Source of the DNA: MWCR01 sp041665165
GTDB taxonomy: Bacteria; Patescibacteriota; Patescibacteriia; 2-12-FULL-60-25
NCBI GenBank assembly: GCA_041665165.1
Contig: JBAYJJ010000010.1
Span: 1 to 31,136 of the forward strand
Reading direction: 5' to 3'
DNA: 31,136 bases
Position numbers and translations under genes: made by a program. The notes under the pieces are model-generated. The model saw nothing but the letters and a program-made list of their open reading frames with translations, had not been told where the DNA came from and made no database searches. Shown piece by piece: positions 14,153 through 21,271 of the stretch. Every line of letters starts with the position of its first letter. The stretch's first letter is position 1.

Positions 14153-14965
14153 ATGAATACTGTTGATAGGAAGGATTTGCCGGCATGGAATTGGTCTTAT
14201 CTAGTATGCTATTTGCTTACAGGCGCGATTTCTATCGCCTGCTTCTTTTTGCTGGGAAAACGCGGCTTTATTTTGCCTGATTCTGTTTACTGGGTAGAGG
14301 CCGCGGCCTTGGGCCTCTTGATTGTTACCATGATCTTCAGCATGGTGCGCAAAAGCATTTCATACATGTGGTGGGAAACTGTTTTGTGGCTGCTTTCAAT
14401 CTGCGGGATTTGGATTTTGTCTTTGTCTATTTTGCCTTTGCCTTGGGCGCTGGCTTTGTCTGGTGTGCTGACGCTGATCCAGTATTTTTTGCCGCGCGTT
14501 TTCATCAGCAATATTTCAGTGCTGTATGGCGCAGCCGGGATAGGATTATTGATTGCGACCAAGTTTCCTTTTCTTGCTCTCTTGGTCTGCGCCATTGGAG
14601 TCGTGGCTTATGAATACTTGCGCGCAGACAACATGAGCTTGGCGACTTTATTTTCCGAGGCCATGAAAGTCGGCATTACGCCGGGTTTGCTTTTGCCTGC
14701 GCAGCTGAAAAATTGGTTTGCGAAAAATACAATTGTCTGGAATCCGGGCGTGGGCAAGATCGCAGGCCTGCTTCCGTTCATCATCAGCTCAGCTCTATTG
14801 TTCCAATTAGCTGTTCAACCTTTTTTTGTGGTTTTGGCCATGATTTTGCCCTGTTTTGTGGCCTGGGTCTGGGGAATGGATACAAAACGTGAACTTCGGT
14901 CGTGGGCATTTTTGGCAACAATCGTTTTTTCCTATATTCTATTTGGCGTTTTCCGCATGCTGTAA
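14153..14965 (+). CDS. Nine-helix membrane protein resembling a presenilin/SPP-type protease without catalytic aspartates
   Basis: The 270-residue product has nine hydrophobic segments, the number found in presenilin/signal-peptide-peptidase (A22) proteins. In that family TM6 ends with a YD motif and TM7 begins with GxGD. Here the equivalent places read AYEYLRADNM (Y153-E154) and NPGVGKIAGLLPF (G199-V-G-K202), so the layout is kept but both Asp are replaced, by Glu and Lys. Like A22 proteins from archaea and CPR, the loop after TM6 contains a DNMSLA segment where others have KTKHM. No PAL motif is evident near the C-terminus. If the homology holds, it is a non-proteolytic relative, perhaps a signal-peptide or membrane-protein binder. 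It lies between secY and adk; adk starts 3 bp after its stop. The family call is inference. Confidence 0.5.
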   Translation: MNTVDRKDLPAWNWSYLVCYLLTGAISIACFFLLGKRGFILPDSVYWVEAAALGLLIVTMIFSMVRKSISYMWWETVLWLLSICGIWILSLSILPLPWALALSGVLTLIQYFLPRVFISNISVLYGAAGIGLLIATKFPFLALLVCAIGVVAYEYLRADNMSLATLFSEAMKVGITPGLLLPAQLKNWFAKNTIVWNPGVGKIAGLLPFIISSALLFQLAVQPFFVVLAMILPCFVAWVWGMDTKRELRSWAFLATIVFSYILFGVFRML

Positions 14966-14968
14966 TTT

Positions 14969-15625
14969 ATGAAAAGCAAACGCGTCTGCGCAGTAATTTT
15001 TGGACCTCAAGGGAGCGGCAAGGGCACTCAGGCGCTTTTGATTTCCGAACGTTTCGGAATTCCTTTGATCGGCTCCGGTGAATTGTTCCGCGCAGAAATG
15101 TCAGAGAAAACAAATCTGGGAAAACTCGTGGGCAAATACGTGAGCCAGGGCTTGCTCGCGCCCGATGAATTGGTGAACGCAGTCATGATCCGCCAGCTCA
15201 AGAACATGGATTTGACGCGCGGTTTTATTTTGGATGGCTATCCGCGCAATGTGGAGCAGGCCACGCACCTTGATCATTTGCTTAACATTAACCTGGCTAT
15301 CCAGCTTAAGGTCACTGATGAGCTGGTCATCAAGCGTTTGCATGGCCGCTGGCAATGCCCCAAGTGCAAGAGCACATTCCATCTCACAGAAGCGCCGCCA
15401 GCCAAGAAAGGCATTTGCTCAATCTGCGGGGGCAAGTTGATACGGCGCGAAGATGATACAGAAGAGATCATCAAGCAGAGGCTAAAAGCATATCATTTCA
15501 TGACTGCGCCTTTGGCCCAGTATTACAGGCAAAAGGGCGTGCTTTTGGTCATTAACGGCGAACAAGCTATACCTTATGTATTCGAGGATATGATTAGGAA
15601 GATGAGTAAGTTAGGTTTTAACTAA
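14969..15625 (+). CDS. adk: Adenylate kinase, zinc-type LID
   Basis: Adenylate kinase interconverts ATP + AMP and 2 ADP. The 218-residue product (E. coli 214) has the P-loop GPQGSGKGT at residues 12-20, the AMP-site segment GSGELFRAEM, the DGYPRN motif (E. coli DGFPRT) and LID-domain CxxC pairs in WQCPKCKSTF and GICSICGGK that would bind zinc. The RREDD segment and the KQRLKAY helix with the catalytic Arg follow. It starts 3 bp after the membrane protein gene and is probably cotranscribed with it, not with secY. The position just downstream of the spc cluster is typical for adk. Confidence 0.96.
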   Translation: MKSKRVCAVIFGPQGSGKGTQALLISERFGIPLIGSGELFRAEMSEKTNLGKLVGKYVSQGLLAPDELVNAVMIRQLKNMDLTRGFILDGYPRNVEQATHLDHLLNINLAIQLKVTDELVIKRLHGRWQCPKCKSTFHLTEAPPAKKGICSICGGKLIRREDDTEEIIKQRLKAYHFMTAPLAQYYRQKGVLLVINGEQAIPYVFEDMIRKMSKLGFN

Positions 15626-15836
15626 TAAACACCAAGAAACAAAAACCAAGATCCAAATCACCGCATCGTGCGGGACCCCGCCATCATCTACTTCAAATCG
15701 AGGCGGGGCAATCTCCAAATACCAAAACTCCAAAACATCAACTGGTTTTTTGGTATTTGAGTATTTTGATGTTTGTTTGGTGTTTGTATCTTGTATCTTG
15801 GTGTTTGTCGTCAGTTATGTTAATCTTGTTTGAACT
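15626..15836 (+). repeat. adk-map gap: inverted word repeats around a GC hairpin
   Basis: The left part is built of ACCAAGAAACAAAAACCAAGATCC-like words and CCAAATACCAAAACTCC (15628-15740), and the right part of their complements, TTTTTTGGTATTTGAG, TGTTTGGTGTTTG and TATCTTGTATCTTGG (15744-15807), so the gap can fold into a long imperfect hairpin. A separate stem CCCCGCC (15676-15682) / GGCGGGG (15702-15708) lies inside. No gene is visible. A possible -35/-10 pair (TTGGTG 15798-15803, TAATCT 15821-15826) would start transcription about 4 nt before map. Confidence 0.6.
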
Positions 15837-16619
15837 ATGATTAAGCTGAAAACAGAGCAAGAGATTGCGCTTATGAAAGAGGGCGGCAAGATTTTGTCGC
15901 AAACTCTGTCTAAAATAATGCAGGCTTGCGTGCCTGGAGCGCATACAGAGGAACTGGATAGGATTGCGCGCGAAGAAATGAAAAAGCACGGGGCAGAGCC
16001 CTCGTTTTTGGGTTATAAAATAGATAAGGATGACACGGCTTATCCATCTGCAGTTTGCATCTCCATCAACGACGAGGTGGTGCACGCGGCAGCCACGCCA
16101 GACAGGGTGCTCAAGGATGGCGATTTAGTCAGCTTGGATATTGGCGCTTGGTATCAAGGCATGGCAACGGACATGGCAGCCACGGTCTGCGTGGGCAATT
16201 GCAGTGCAGAGGCAAGGGCCCTTTCGCAAGATACCAAGCAGTCGCTCAAAGAGGCTTTGAAAGTGGTTAAAGAAAACGCTTGGGTGCACGAGATCGGCGC
16301 TGCGATTGAAGATTATTTGAAACCTAAAAAATACGGCATTGTAAAAGACTTGGTCGGCCACGGCGTGGGACATGGCATTCACGAAGACCCGCAGATTCCG
16401 AACTATCACGAGCGCCGTGTGGCACCAATCAAACTCAAAGCAGGTATGTGCATTGCAATTGAACCAATGATCACTTTGGGCGATTGGCACGTAAAACACA
16501 AAGAAGACGGCTGGACTGTCGCGACAGCAGACGGGTCTTTGGCCGCGCACTGGGAAGTCACTATCGCAGTCACCAAGAGCGGGTTTGAGTTGATAACACC
16601 GTGGCCGACTGAAGATTAA
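15837..16619 (+). CDS. map: Methionine aminopeptidase, type I
   Basis: MetAP removes the initiator Met from nascent proteins. The 260-residue product (E. coli 264) has all five metal ligands in order: Asp in SLDIGAW, Asp in GMATDMAAT, His in GHGVGHGIHEDP, Glu in CIAIEPM and Glu in AHWEVTIAVT. The substrate His in PSFLGYKIDKDD-type context is replaced by the common F-L-G-Y arrangement. The N-terminal KTEQEIALMKEGGKIL is typical. It starts on ATG with no SD and possibly a 4-nt leader. In many bacteria adk-map leads to infA and rpmJ; here a DUF711-like gene follows after 14 bp. Confidence 0.97.
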   Translation: MIKLKTEQEIALMKEGGKILSQTLSKIMQACVPGAHTEELDRIAREEMKKHGAEPSFLGYKIDKDDTAYPSAVCISINDEVVHAAATPDRVLKDGDLVSLDIGAWYQGMATDMAATVCVGNCSAEARALSQDTKQSLKEALKVVKENAWVHEIGAAIEDYLKPKKYGIVKDLVGHGVGHGIHEDPQIPNYHERRVAPIKLKAGMCIAIEPMITLGDWHVKHKEDGWTVATADGSLAAHWEVTIAVTKSGFELITPWPTED

Positions 16620-16633
16620 AACCAACCAACGAT

Positions 16634-17635
16634 ATGAAAAAAATTATACGCTCGATATGTGTTTTTTCGGAAAAGCCGACCACTGTGATCGAGAAGTTGA
16701 ATGAGATCCAGCACATGCTGGTGGGCAAGGGGTTTGAGGTTCAAACATTGCGCATTTGTTCAAATTCGATAGAACGGCCGAAAGAAGGTTGGGGGGAGAT
16801 TTTGACATGCATCGGCGTCCCTAGCTTAGAAGATGCTATTAAAAATAGAGATAAGTTTTTTATTGAGCCGGACCTATCAATGAATTTGGATTTAACAAAT
16901 AGCAAAATTTCATTAAGCGAAGTTGATTATTTATTCGAGATTATAAGGACTGATGCAAAAAAGACTTTTAATTTTGCATATGTGTTTAATAACCAACCTT
17001 CGAGTCCGTATTTTCCATCCGCCACTTATAGTAAAGAGGGCTTTTCCATTGGGCTTCAAACTACGGATTTGTCGGATGGGTGCAAAACTTTAGAGGAGTG
17101 GTTCGATAAACTTAGGTTGGTTTGGATGGAAATAGATGAACTTTTCAAAAATGATAAAGGATACTTAGGAATCGATTCTTCTATCGCGCCAGTTTTTCAA
17201 GGCCAAAGCAGTTTGGTTAATTTGATAAAAAGACTCGGCCCAACCTTTAAGGAGTCTGTTTTGTCTGACATCTACCTTAGGACTACAAAATTTATCAAAG
17301 AAAACAATCCAAAACCCATCGGCCTTTGCGGGCTAATGTTTCCATGCCTTGAGGATTTTGAACTTGCTGAAGAATACGAAAAAGGCGAATTTACCTTGGA
17401 AAGAAATCTGTTCTTGTCGCTTCATTCAGGTTTGGGCGTAGATACTTATCCAATAGGAATCGACGAAGATCCAAAGAAAATATTGGATATATTAAAAACA
17501 GTCCAAGGCCTTTCAAATAAATACAAAAAGCCGCTTTCAGTCAGGTTTGTCTCAGACGGGAAAGCAAAAATAGGCGAGAAGACGGATTTTAAAAACCAAT
17601 ACTTAAAAGACGTTATAATTAGAGCGATTAAGTAA
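16634..17635 (+). CDS. DUF711 (UPF0210)-like protein
   Basis: The 333-residue product shows features I associate with the DUF711 family: the N-terminal IRSICVFSEKP with GFEVQTLRI, the middle GIDSSIAPVFQGQSS, the GLCGLMFPCLEDFELAEEYE segment, then SGLGVDTYPIGID and a C-terminal KPLSVRFVSDGKAKIGEKTDF. These match the family's GxDxSlaP, GLM-P-xED, GlDtvP and KPLxxR blocks as I recall them. The function of DUF711 is not established; it is related to glycyl-radical-type folds by structure. The gene is clearly more A/T-rich than its neighbours, suggesting recent acquisition. It begins 14 bp after map with no SD. Confidence 0.65.
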   Translation: MKKIIRSICVFSEKPTTVIEKLNEIQHMLVGKGFEVQTLRICSNSIERPKEGWGEILTCIGVPSLEDAIKNRDKFFIEPDLSMNLDLTNSKISLSEVDYLFEIIRTDAKKTFNFAYVFNNQPSSPYFPSATYSKEGFSIGLQTTDLSDGCKTLEEWFDKLRLVWMEIDELFKNDKGYLGIDSSIAPVFQGQSSLVNLIKRLGPTFKESVLSDIYLRTTKFIKENNPKPIGLCGLMFPCLEDFELAEEYEKGEFTLERNLFLSLHSGLGVDTYPIGIDEDPKKILDILKTVQGLSNKYKKPLSVRFVSDGKAKIGEKTDFKNQYLKDVIIRAIK

Positions 17636-17639
17636 CGCC

Positions 17640-17746
17640 TTTAAGGTCACAATTTGTGACCTTAAACTTGAGGTGCCGATTTGGCACCTCCAAAAGAGCT
17701 TCGTCTAGCGCAAAACTGGATATCACAAATTGTGATATCCAATAAA
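17640..17746 (+). repeat. Two relic copies of the ORF6N variable segment, each with a perfect palindrome
   Basis: The 124-bp gap before the ORF6N gene is not random. Copy 1 (17641-17694) reads LRSQFVTLNLRCRFGTSKR; copy 2 (17696-17746), in another frame, reads ELRLAQNWISQIVISNK. Both parallel residues 68-91 of the ORF6N protein (ELHQAQNLRSQFVTSSLRSQ and on). Each copy contains a perfect dyad: 27 bp at 17640-17666 and 25 bp at 17717-17741, both centred on TCACAA...TTGTGA; a third dyad GAGGTGCC-GATTT-GGCACCTC lies at 17670-17690. They may be silent cassettes, decayed duplicates or operators. Confidence 0.8.
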
Positions 17747-17759
17747 TTAAGCAAAGTCT

Positions 17760-18317
17760 ATGCCTGAAATCAATCAATTTCTTGTCCCCTTGGAACGCAT
17801 TGAAAGCTACATTTATTTTATTCGAGGCAAGAGGGTTATGCTTGATCGCGACTTGGCAGCGCTTTATGACGTTTCTACTAAAACGCTAAATCAAGCAGTT
17901 AAACGTAATAAAAAACGTTTCCCAGAAGACTTCATGTTTCAGTTGGATAGAGACGAAACAGAGCTACACCAAGCGCAAAACTTGAGGTCACAATTTGTGA
18001 CCTCAAGTTTGAGGAGCCAAAATGGCACCCCAAGTTGGGGCGGAACAAGGTATCTGCCGCTGGCCTTTACTGAACAAGGCGTTGCCATGCTTTCCAGTGT
18101 TTTGAACAGCGAGCGCGCCATTATGGTCAACATCCAGATAATTAGGACGTTCACTAAGTTGCGCGAAATGGTTGCCTCGCATGAGGATTTGAAGCTGAAA
18201 CTCGAAGCACTCGAGAAAAGATATGACGAAAATTTTAAAGCGGTCTTTGACGCATTGAGGAAATTGTTGGAAGATGATGAAATGCCCAAACCACAAATCG
18301 GGTTTACCCTAAAATAA
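17760..18317 (+). CDS. ORF6N-domain DNA-binding protein
   Basis: The 185-residue product has the ORF6N domain found in phage antirepressors and in many free-standing bacterial proteins: IESYIYFIRGKRVMLDRDLA, LYDVSTKTLNQAVKRNKKRFP, DFMFQL, then a variable stretch (residues 68-95) and the conserved RYLPLAFTEQGVAMLSSVLNSERAI, NIQIIRTFTKLRE. A coiled-coil helix of about 40 residues (SHEDLKLKLEALEKRY) ends the protein. The variable stretch is coded by a 33-bp perfect palindrome (17978-18010). It is likely a DNA-binding regulator; its target is not known. It starts at 17760 (ATG, no SD) and ends 1 bp before ruvX, so the two are probably cotranscribed. Confidence 0.85.
   Translation: MPEINQFLVPLERIESYIYFIRGKRVMLDRDLAALYDVSTKTLNQAVKRNKKRFPEDFMFQLDRDETELHQAQNLRSQFVTSSLRSQNGTPSWGGTRYLPLAFTEQGVAMLSSVLNSERAIMVNIQIIRTFTKLREMVASHEDLKLKLEALEKRYDENFKAVFDALRKLLEDDEMPKPQIGFTLK
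17978..18010. repeat. 33-bp perfect palindrome inside the ORF6N gene
   Basis: Two 16-base arms meet at a single central T (17994). The centre TCACAA-T-TTGTGA is shared with the upstream dyads at 17640-17666 and 17717-17741. It codes for LRSQFVTSS. A perfect dyad of this length in coding DNA is unlikely by chance and could be a protein-binding site, a hairpin or a recombination substrate. Confidence 0.9.
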
Positions 18318-18318
18318 T

Positions 18319-18726
18319 ATGCGAATCCTTGGAGTTGATTACGGAGAAAGCAAGATCGGCATCGCACTGGGCGATACTGAGACGAGGATCGCCAGCCCGT
18401 GGATGATTTTGGAGAATCAGGGACATGGCGAATCCATCAAGCAGATCAAGCTTATTTTTGAAAATGAAAAAGCCGAGAGAATCGTAGTGGGCATACCTGT
18501 TTCGCTTAAGAACCCAGGCCAGGAAAACGAGCAGGTGCGGACCATTAAGCGCTTCATCGCTGATTTAAGGACGCAAAACATACCAGTGGACGAGCAGAAT
18601 GAAATGTTATCAAGCGCCCAAGCCGCTTATTACATGCATCAGACCGGGTCCAAGAACCAGGATGATGCTGTGGCTGCGTCAATTATGCTTGAGGCTTACT
18701 TACAAAGAGCGGAAACTGACAACTGA
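18319..18726 (+). CDS. ruvX: RuvX/YqgF-type Holliday-junction resolvase family protein
   Basis: RuvX (YqgF) is an RNase H-fold protein implicated in Holliday-junction resolution and in 16S rRNA 5'-end maturation. The 135-residue product has the usual length (E. coli 138). The first catalytic Asp is D7 in RILGVDYGESKIGIALGD; the middle block is ERIVVGIPVSLK, followed by VDEQNEMLSSAQA, where other members have DERLS/T-A, and the terminal acidic DDAVAASIMLEAYL. It begins 1 bp after the ORF6N stop, with AAAATAAT in place of an SD. Confidence 0.92.
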   Translation: MRILGVDYGESKIGIALGDTETRIASPWMILENQGHGESIKQIKLIFENEKAERIVVGIPVSLKNPGQENEQVRTIKRFIADLRTQNIPVDEQNEMLSSAQAAYYMHQTGSKNQDDAVAASIMLEAYLQRAETDN

Positions 18727-18778
18727 CAACTTACAAGAGTGGCTAGGTTACTCTTGTCAGTTGTAAGTTTATAGTTGT
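18715..18778 (+). repeat. ruvX-recO gap: inverted AACTGACAACTTAC words
   Basis: The sequence contains AACTGACAACTTACAAGAGT on one side and ACTCTTGTCAGTTGTAAGTT on the other, so a hairpin (core ACAAGAGT/ACTCTTGT) forms across the gap. The left arm begins in the last ruvX codons. No T-run follows. Confidence 0.6.
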
Positions 18779-19594
18779 ATGTACATCCGCGACCAAGTGA
18801 TTGTTCTGAAAAAGTCAGCCTACCGGGAAACAGACCGGAGGTATTTTATGTACGGCTTGGAACACGGGCTGCTGATTGCTGTGGCTAGGGGAGCATCCAA
18901 GACAACTGCGAAACAAGCTTGCTCGCTTGAGCCCTTGTCTTTCGCAGACGTCATGATTGCGCCTGGCAAAGCGCACGCCCATCTCGCGGTCGCTACGCCG
19001 TACCACGTACAACGTACCACGTACAACGTTGAACAGACGTCAGGAAGCGAGCTACGAGATGCGAGCTACGAGCTACGAAAATTGGGGGCATTAGTCGTCG
19101 GCGGTGCTTTCGCGGACCTGTGTCTCACTTTGCTTAAGACCGGGATCGCGGACAAAAGAATTTTTGAACTTTGGCAGCAACTTCTTTCATGTCTCTCTGA
19201 TCTACCCCAAGAACCGACTGCGTATAGATCCAAATTATTGTATGCTGCGGCCGCACTTAAACTTTTGAAACTTTTGGGTTATGGCCCAAGCCTTAATTTA
19301 TGCTTGTCTTGCCGCCGCGAAATAGAACGCGAAGAGGCCAAGTACTCGCTGGACAATAATGGAGTGCTCTGCACTTCGTGCGCTACGCGCGATACCTCGG
19401 CCTTGTTTTTGGAGGCTAATGCCTTGGCCTGTTTGCGCCTCATGGAAAGCGCGGCTTTTGTCGATTTACTCCCTGTCTCCATCCCCACAGATGCTTTGCA
19501 AAAGGCTTTGAATGCCGTGCGCTTGGCCCTCCAGCACGCGCCTTTGGACCGCGAACCGCATGGCTTGGTCACGATTGAGTGCATAATGGCCTGA
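18779..19594 (+). CDS. recO: DNA repair protein RecO with repeat-derived insert
   Basis: RecO loads RecA on SSB-coated DNA with RecR. The 271-residue product (E. coli 242) starts with the OB fold (MYIRDQVIVLKKSAYRETDR, LIAVARGASK, LEPLSFADVMI) and continues with a helical domain (RSKLLYAAAALKLLKLLGY) holding a zinc-binding pair of Cys motifs, CLSC and CTSC, either side of 27 residues. About residues 74-102 (YHVQRTTYNVEQ, then SELRDASYELRK) are coded by ACCACGTACAACG and GAGCTACGAG words (19000-19080) of the intergenic repeat type, and this is most of the extra length. The start ATG follows TATAGTTGT without an SD. Confidence 0.9.
   Translation: MYIRDQVIVLKKSAYRETDRRYFMYGLEHGLLIAVARGASKTTAKQACSLEPLSFADVMIAPGKAHAHLAVATPYHVQRTTYNVEQTSGSELRDASYELRKLGALVVGGAFADLCLTLLKTGIADKRIFELWQQLLSCLSDLPQEPTAYRSKLLYAAAALKLLKLLGYGPSLNLCLSCRREIEREEAKYSLDNNGVLCTSCATRDTSALFLEANALACLRLMESAAFVDLLPVSIPTDALQKALNAVRLALQHAPLDREPHGLVTIECIMA
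19000..19080 (+). repeat. In-frame word repeat within recO
   Basis: Two tandem copies of TACCACGTACAACG are followed, after about 20 bp, by three variants of GCGAGCTACGAG. The first word recurs between rpsJ and rplC (about 1423-1444), and the second is close to the GCTCGAAGCTCG word in rplW. The reading frame is kept. Confidence 0.85.
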
Positions 19595-19652
19595 CATTGA
19601 CTTTAGAGTGAAAATAAGCCAATATTACTGTCATCTTGAGCCTTATCCCGTT

Positions 19653-19760
19653 GTCATTTCGAGCGAAGTTTTACGAAGTCGAGAAATCTCCGATTTAACG
19701 TGGCTAGGTGACGTCAGTTTCTGAGATCTCTCCGTTCCGCTTCGCTACAGTCGAGATGAC
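19653..19760. repeat. Inverted-repeat element with GTCATTTCGAG / CTCGAAATGAC-type ends
   Basis: The element starts GTCATTTCGAGCGAAG and ends CTTCGCTACAGTCGAGATGAC, with GAGAAATCTCC and GAGATCTCTCC as inner arms. Fragments of the same end (GTCATCTTGAG at 19630, GTCGAGATGAC at about 19774 and GAATGAC near 19799) flank it. No transposase is present, so it is a small non-autonomous or REP-like element filling the 220-bp gap before asnS. A related element lies at 24203-24305. Confidence 0.75.
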
Positions 19761-19814
19761 AAAAGGAAGAACGGTCGAGATGACAAACGAAGCGTTCAGA
19801 ATGACAAATAAAAT

Positions 19815-21107
19815 ATGCAAACCTTTATATCAGATTTTTCAGAGCTCGTGGGCCAGAGCGCAACCATCAAAGGCTGGGCTTACAATGTCCGTTCTTCGGG
19901 CAAAATCGCCTTCCTCCAAATCCGCGACGGGTCTGGTTTTGTGCAGGCCGTGTGCGTGCAAAGCCAAGTGGATGAGATCACCTGGAATCGCACGCTTGAG
20001 GTCACGGTTGAATCTTCAGTCATTGTCACGGGCATTGTGACCAAGCATCCCAAACAGGTTGACGTTTTTGAGTTACAAGTTACAGGTCTTGAGATTGTTC
20101 AGAAGGCAGAGGAATATCCCATCGGCAAAAAAGAACATGGCCCGGATTTTCTGTTGGACAACCGCCACTTGTGGCTGCGCGCGCAATCGCAATGGGCAGT
20201 CATGCGCATCCGCAACACAATCATCAACGCGACCTATGATTGGATGCGTAACAATCATTTCATCAAGATCGATTCACCGATACTCACGCCCAATGCTTGC
20301 GAAGGCACGACTGAATTGTTTGAGATAGATTATTTTGAAGATAAAAAAGCGTATCTCGCGCAGTCAGGTCAATTATATATCGAAGCCGCCATCGCCTCAG
20401 TCGGCCGCTGTTTTGATTTTGGCCCAGTTTTTCGCGCTGAAAAATCCAAAACGCGCCGCCATCTGATTGAATTCTGGATGATGGATGCTGAAGCCGCGTT
20501 CGTGGAGCATAAAGAGAGCATGGAAATCCAGGAACAGCTCATCTCTTTTATCGTCAAATGCGTGCTTGAGACTTGCCAGGAAGAACTGAAGCTTTTGGAG
20601 CGCGATCAAGAGCCATTGAAAAAAGTCGTGGCGCCTTTTTATCGCATCACGCATGCCGAAGCCATCAAGCTCTTGCGCGAAAAGGGGAGTGATATCGGCG
20701 ATATGGCCGATCTAGGTGCTGATGATGAGACAATCCTCACGCAAATGTATGACAAGCCTATTTTCATTGAAAAATATCCAGCCGAAGTCAAAGCTTTTTA
20801 CATGAAGCGCGACCCCAATGATCCGCGGTATGTCTTGAATTCCGATCTGCTCGCACCCGAAGGCTATGGCGAAATAATCGGTGGATCACAGCGCGAGGAC
20901 AACTACGAAGAATTGATCAAACGCGTGCGCGAGCACAATTTGCCTGAAAAAGCTTTCCAATGGTATTTGGATCTGCGCAAATACGGATCAGTCCCGCATT
21001 CTGGCTTTGGCTATGGCTTAGAGCGCATTGTGGCCTGGGTTTGTGGCCTGCACCATGTGCGTGAAACCATACCGTTTCCGAGGCTATTGAATAGGTTGGA
21101 ACCGTGA
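19815..21107 (+). CDS. asnS: Asparaginyl-tRNA synthetase
   Basis: AsnRS charges tRNA-Asn with Asn directly. The 430-residue class IIb enzyme has the N-terminal OB anticodon-binding domain (IKGWAYNVRSSGKIAFLQIRDG), motif 1 around IDSPILTP, the AYLAQSGQLYIEAAI and DFGPVFRAEKSKTRRHLIEFWMMD block of motif 2, and motif 3 in GFGYGLERIVAWVCGL. SPE/ASN signatures such as the EGTTELFEI segment favour Asn over Asp specificity. Length is near the 466 of E. coli. The start follows AATAAAAT with no SD. Its presence beside aspS argues that this cell need not make Asn-tRNA by the indirect amidation route. Confidence 0.93.
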   Translation: MQTFISDFSELVGQSATIKGWAYNVRSSGKIAFLQIRDGSGFVQAVCVQSQVDEITWNRTLEVTVESSVIVTGIVTKHPKQVDVFELQVTGLEIVQKAEEYPIGKKEHGPDFLLDNRHLWLRAQSQWAVMRIRNTIINATYDWMRNNHFIKIDSPILTPNACEGTTELFEIDYFEDKKAYLAQSGQLYIEAAIASVGRCFDFGPVFRAEKSKTRRHLIEFWMMDAEAAFVEHKESMEIQEQLISFIVKCVLETCQEELKLLERDQEPLKKVVAPFYRITHAEAIKLLREKGSDIGDMADLGADDETILTQMYDKPIFIEKYPAEVKAFYMKRDPNDPRYVLNSDLLAPEGYGEIIGGSQREDNYEELIKRVREHNLPEKAFQWYLDLRKYGSVPHSGFGYGLERIVAWVCGLHHVRETIPFPRLLNRLEP

Positions 21108-21127
21108 GATTAGCCAAAAATCCCTCT

Positions 21128-21157
21128 AAGTCTCCCTTTGACAAGGGAGACTTTTGG
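21128..21157 (+). terminator. Terminator after asnS
   Basis: AAGTCTCCCTT (21128-21138) pairs perfectly with AAGGGAGACTT (21143-21153) around TGAC and continues into TTGG. The T-run is short. The arms belong to a CCCTTTGAC-AAGGG repeat family also seen at 22998-23017. Confidence 0.6.
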
Positions 21158-21159
21158 TA

Positions 21160-21265
21160 TTGACATTTTGGCTAAAACGTGCTAGTTTTGTCCTAGCCGG
21201 TTCAACCACTTTTGGTTGACGGACATCTGTGAATAGCGGATGTTGGATTGTGTCGCAGAAGGGAG
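21160..21265 (+). promoter_or_regulatory. Promoter and folded leader of the orphan gene at 21272
   Basis: TTGACA (21160-21165), a 17-bp spacer and TAGTTT (21183-21188) form a promoter. The leader of about 75 nt folds at least two hairpins: CAACCA (21203-21208) with TGGTTG (21213-21218), and ACATC (21223-21227) with GATGT (21239-21243). The SD GGGAG (21261-21265) lies 6 bp before the ATG at 21272. Confidence 0.6.
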
Positions 21266-21271
21266 TTAGCC

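Noticed and set aside
17760..18317. Prophage remnant based on the ORF6N domain
   Set aside because: ORF6N proteins are common outside phages and there are no other phage genes around it.
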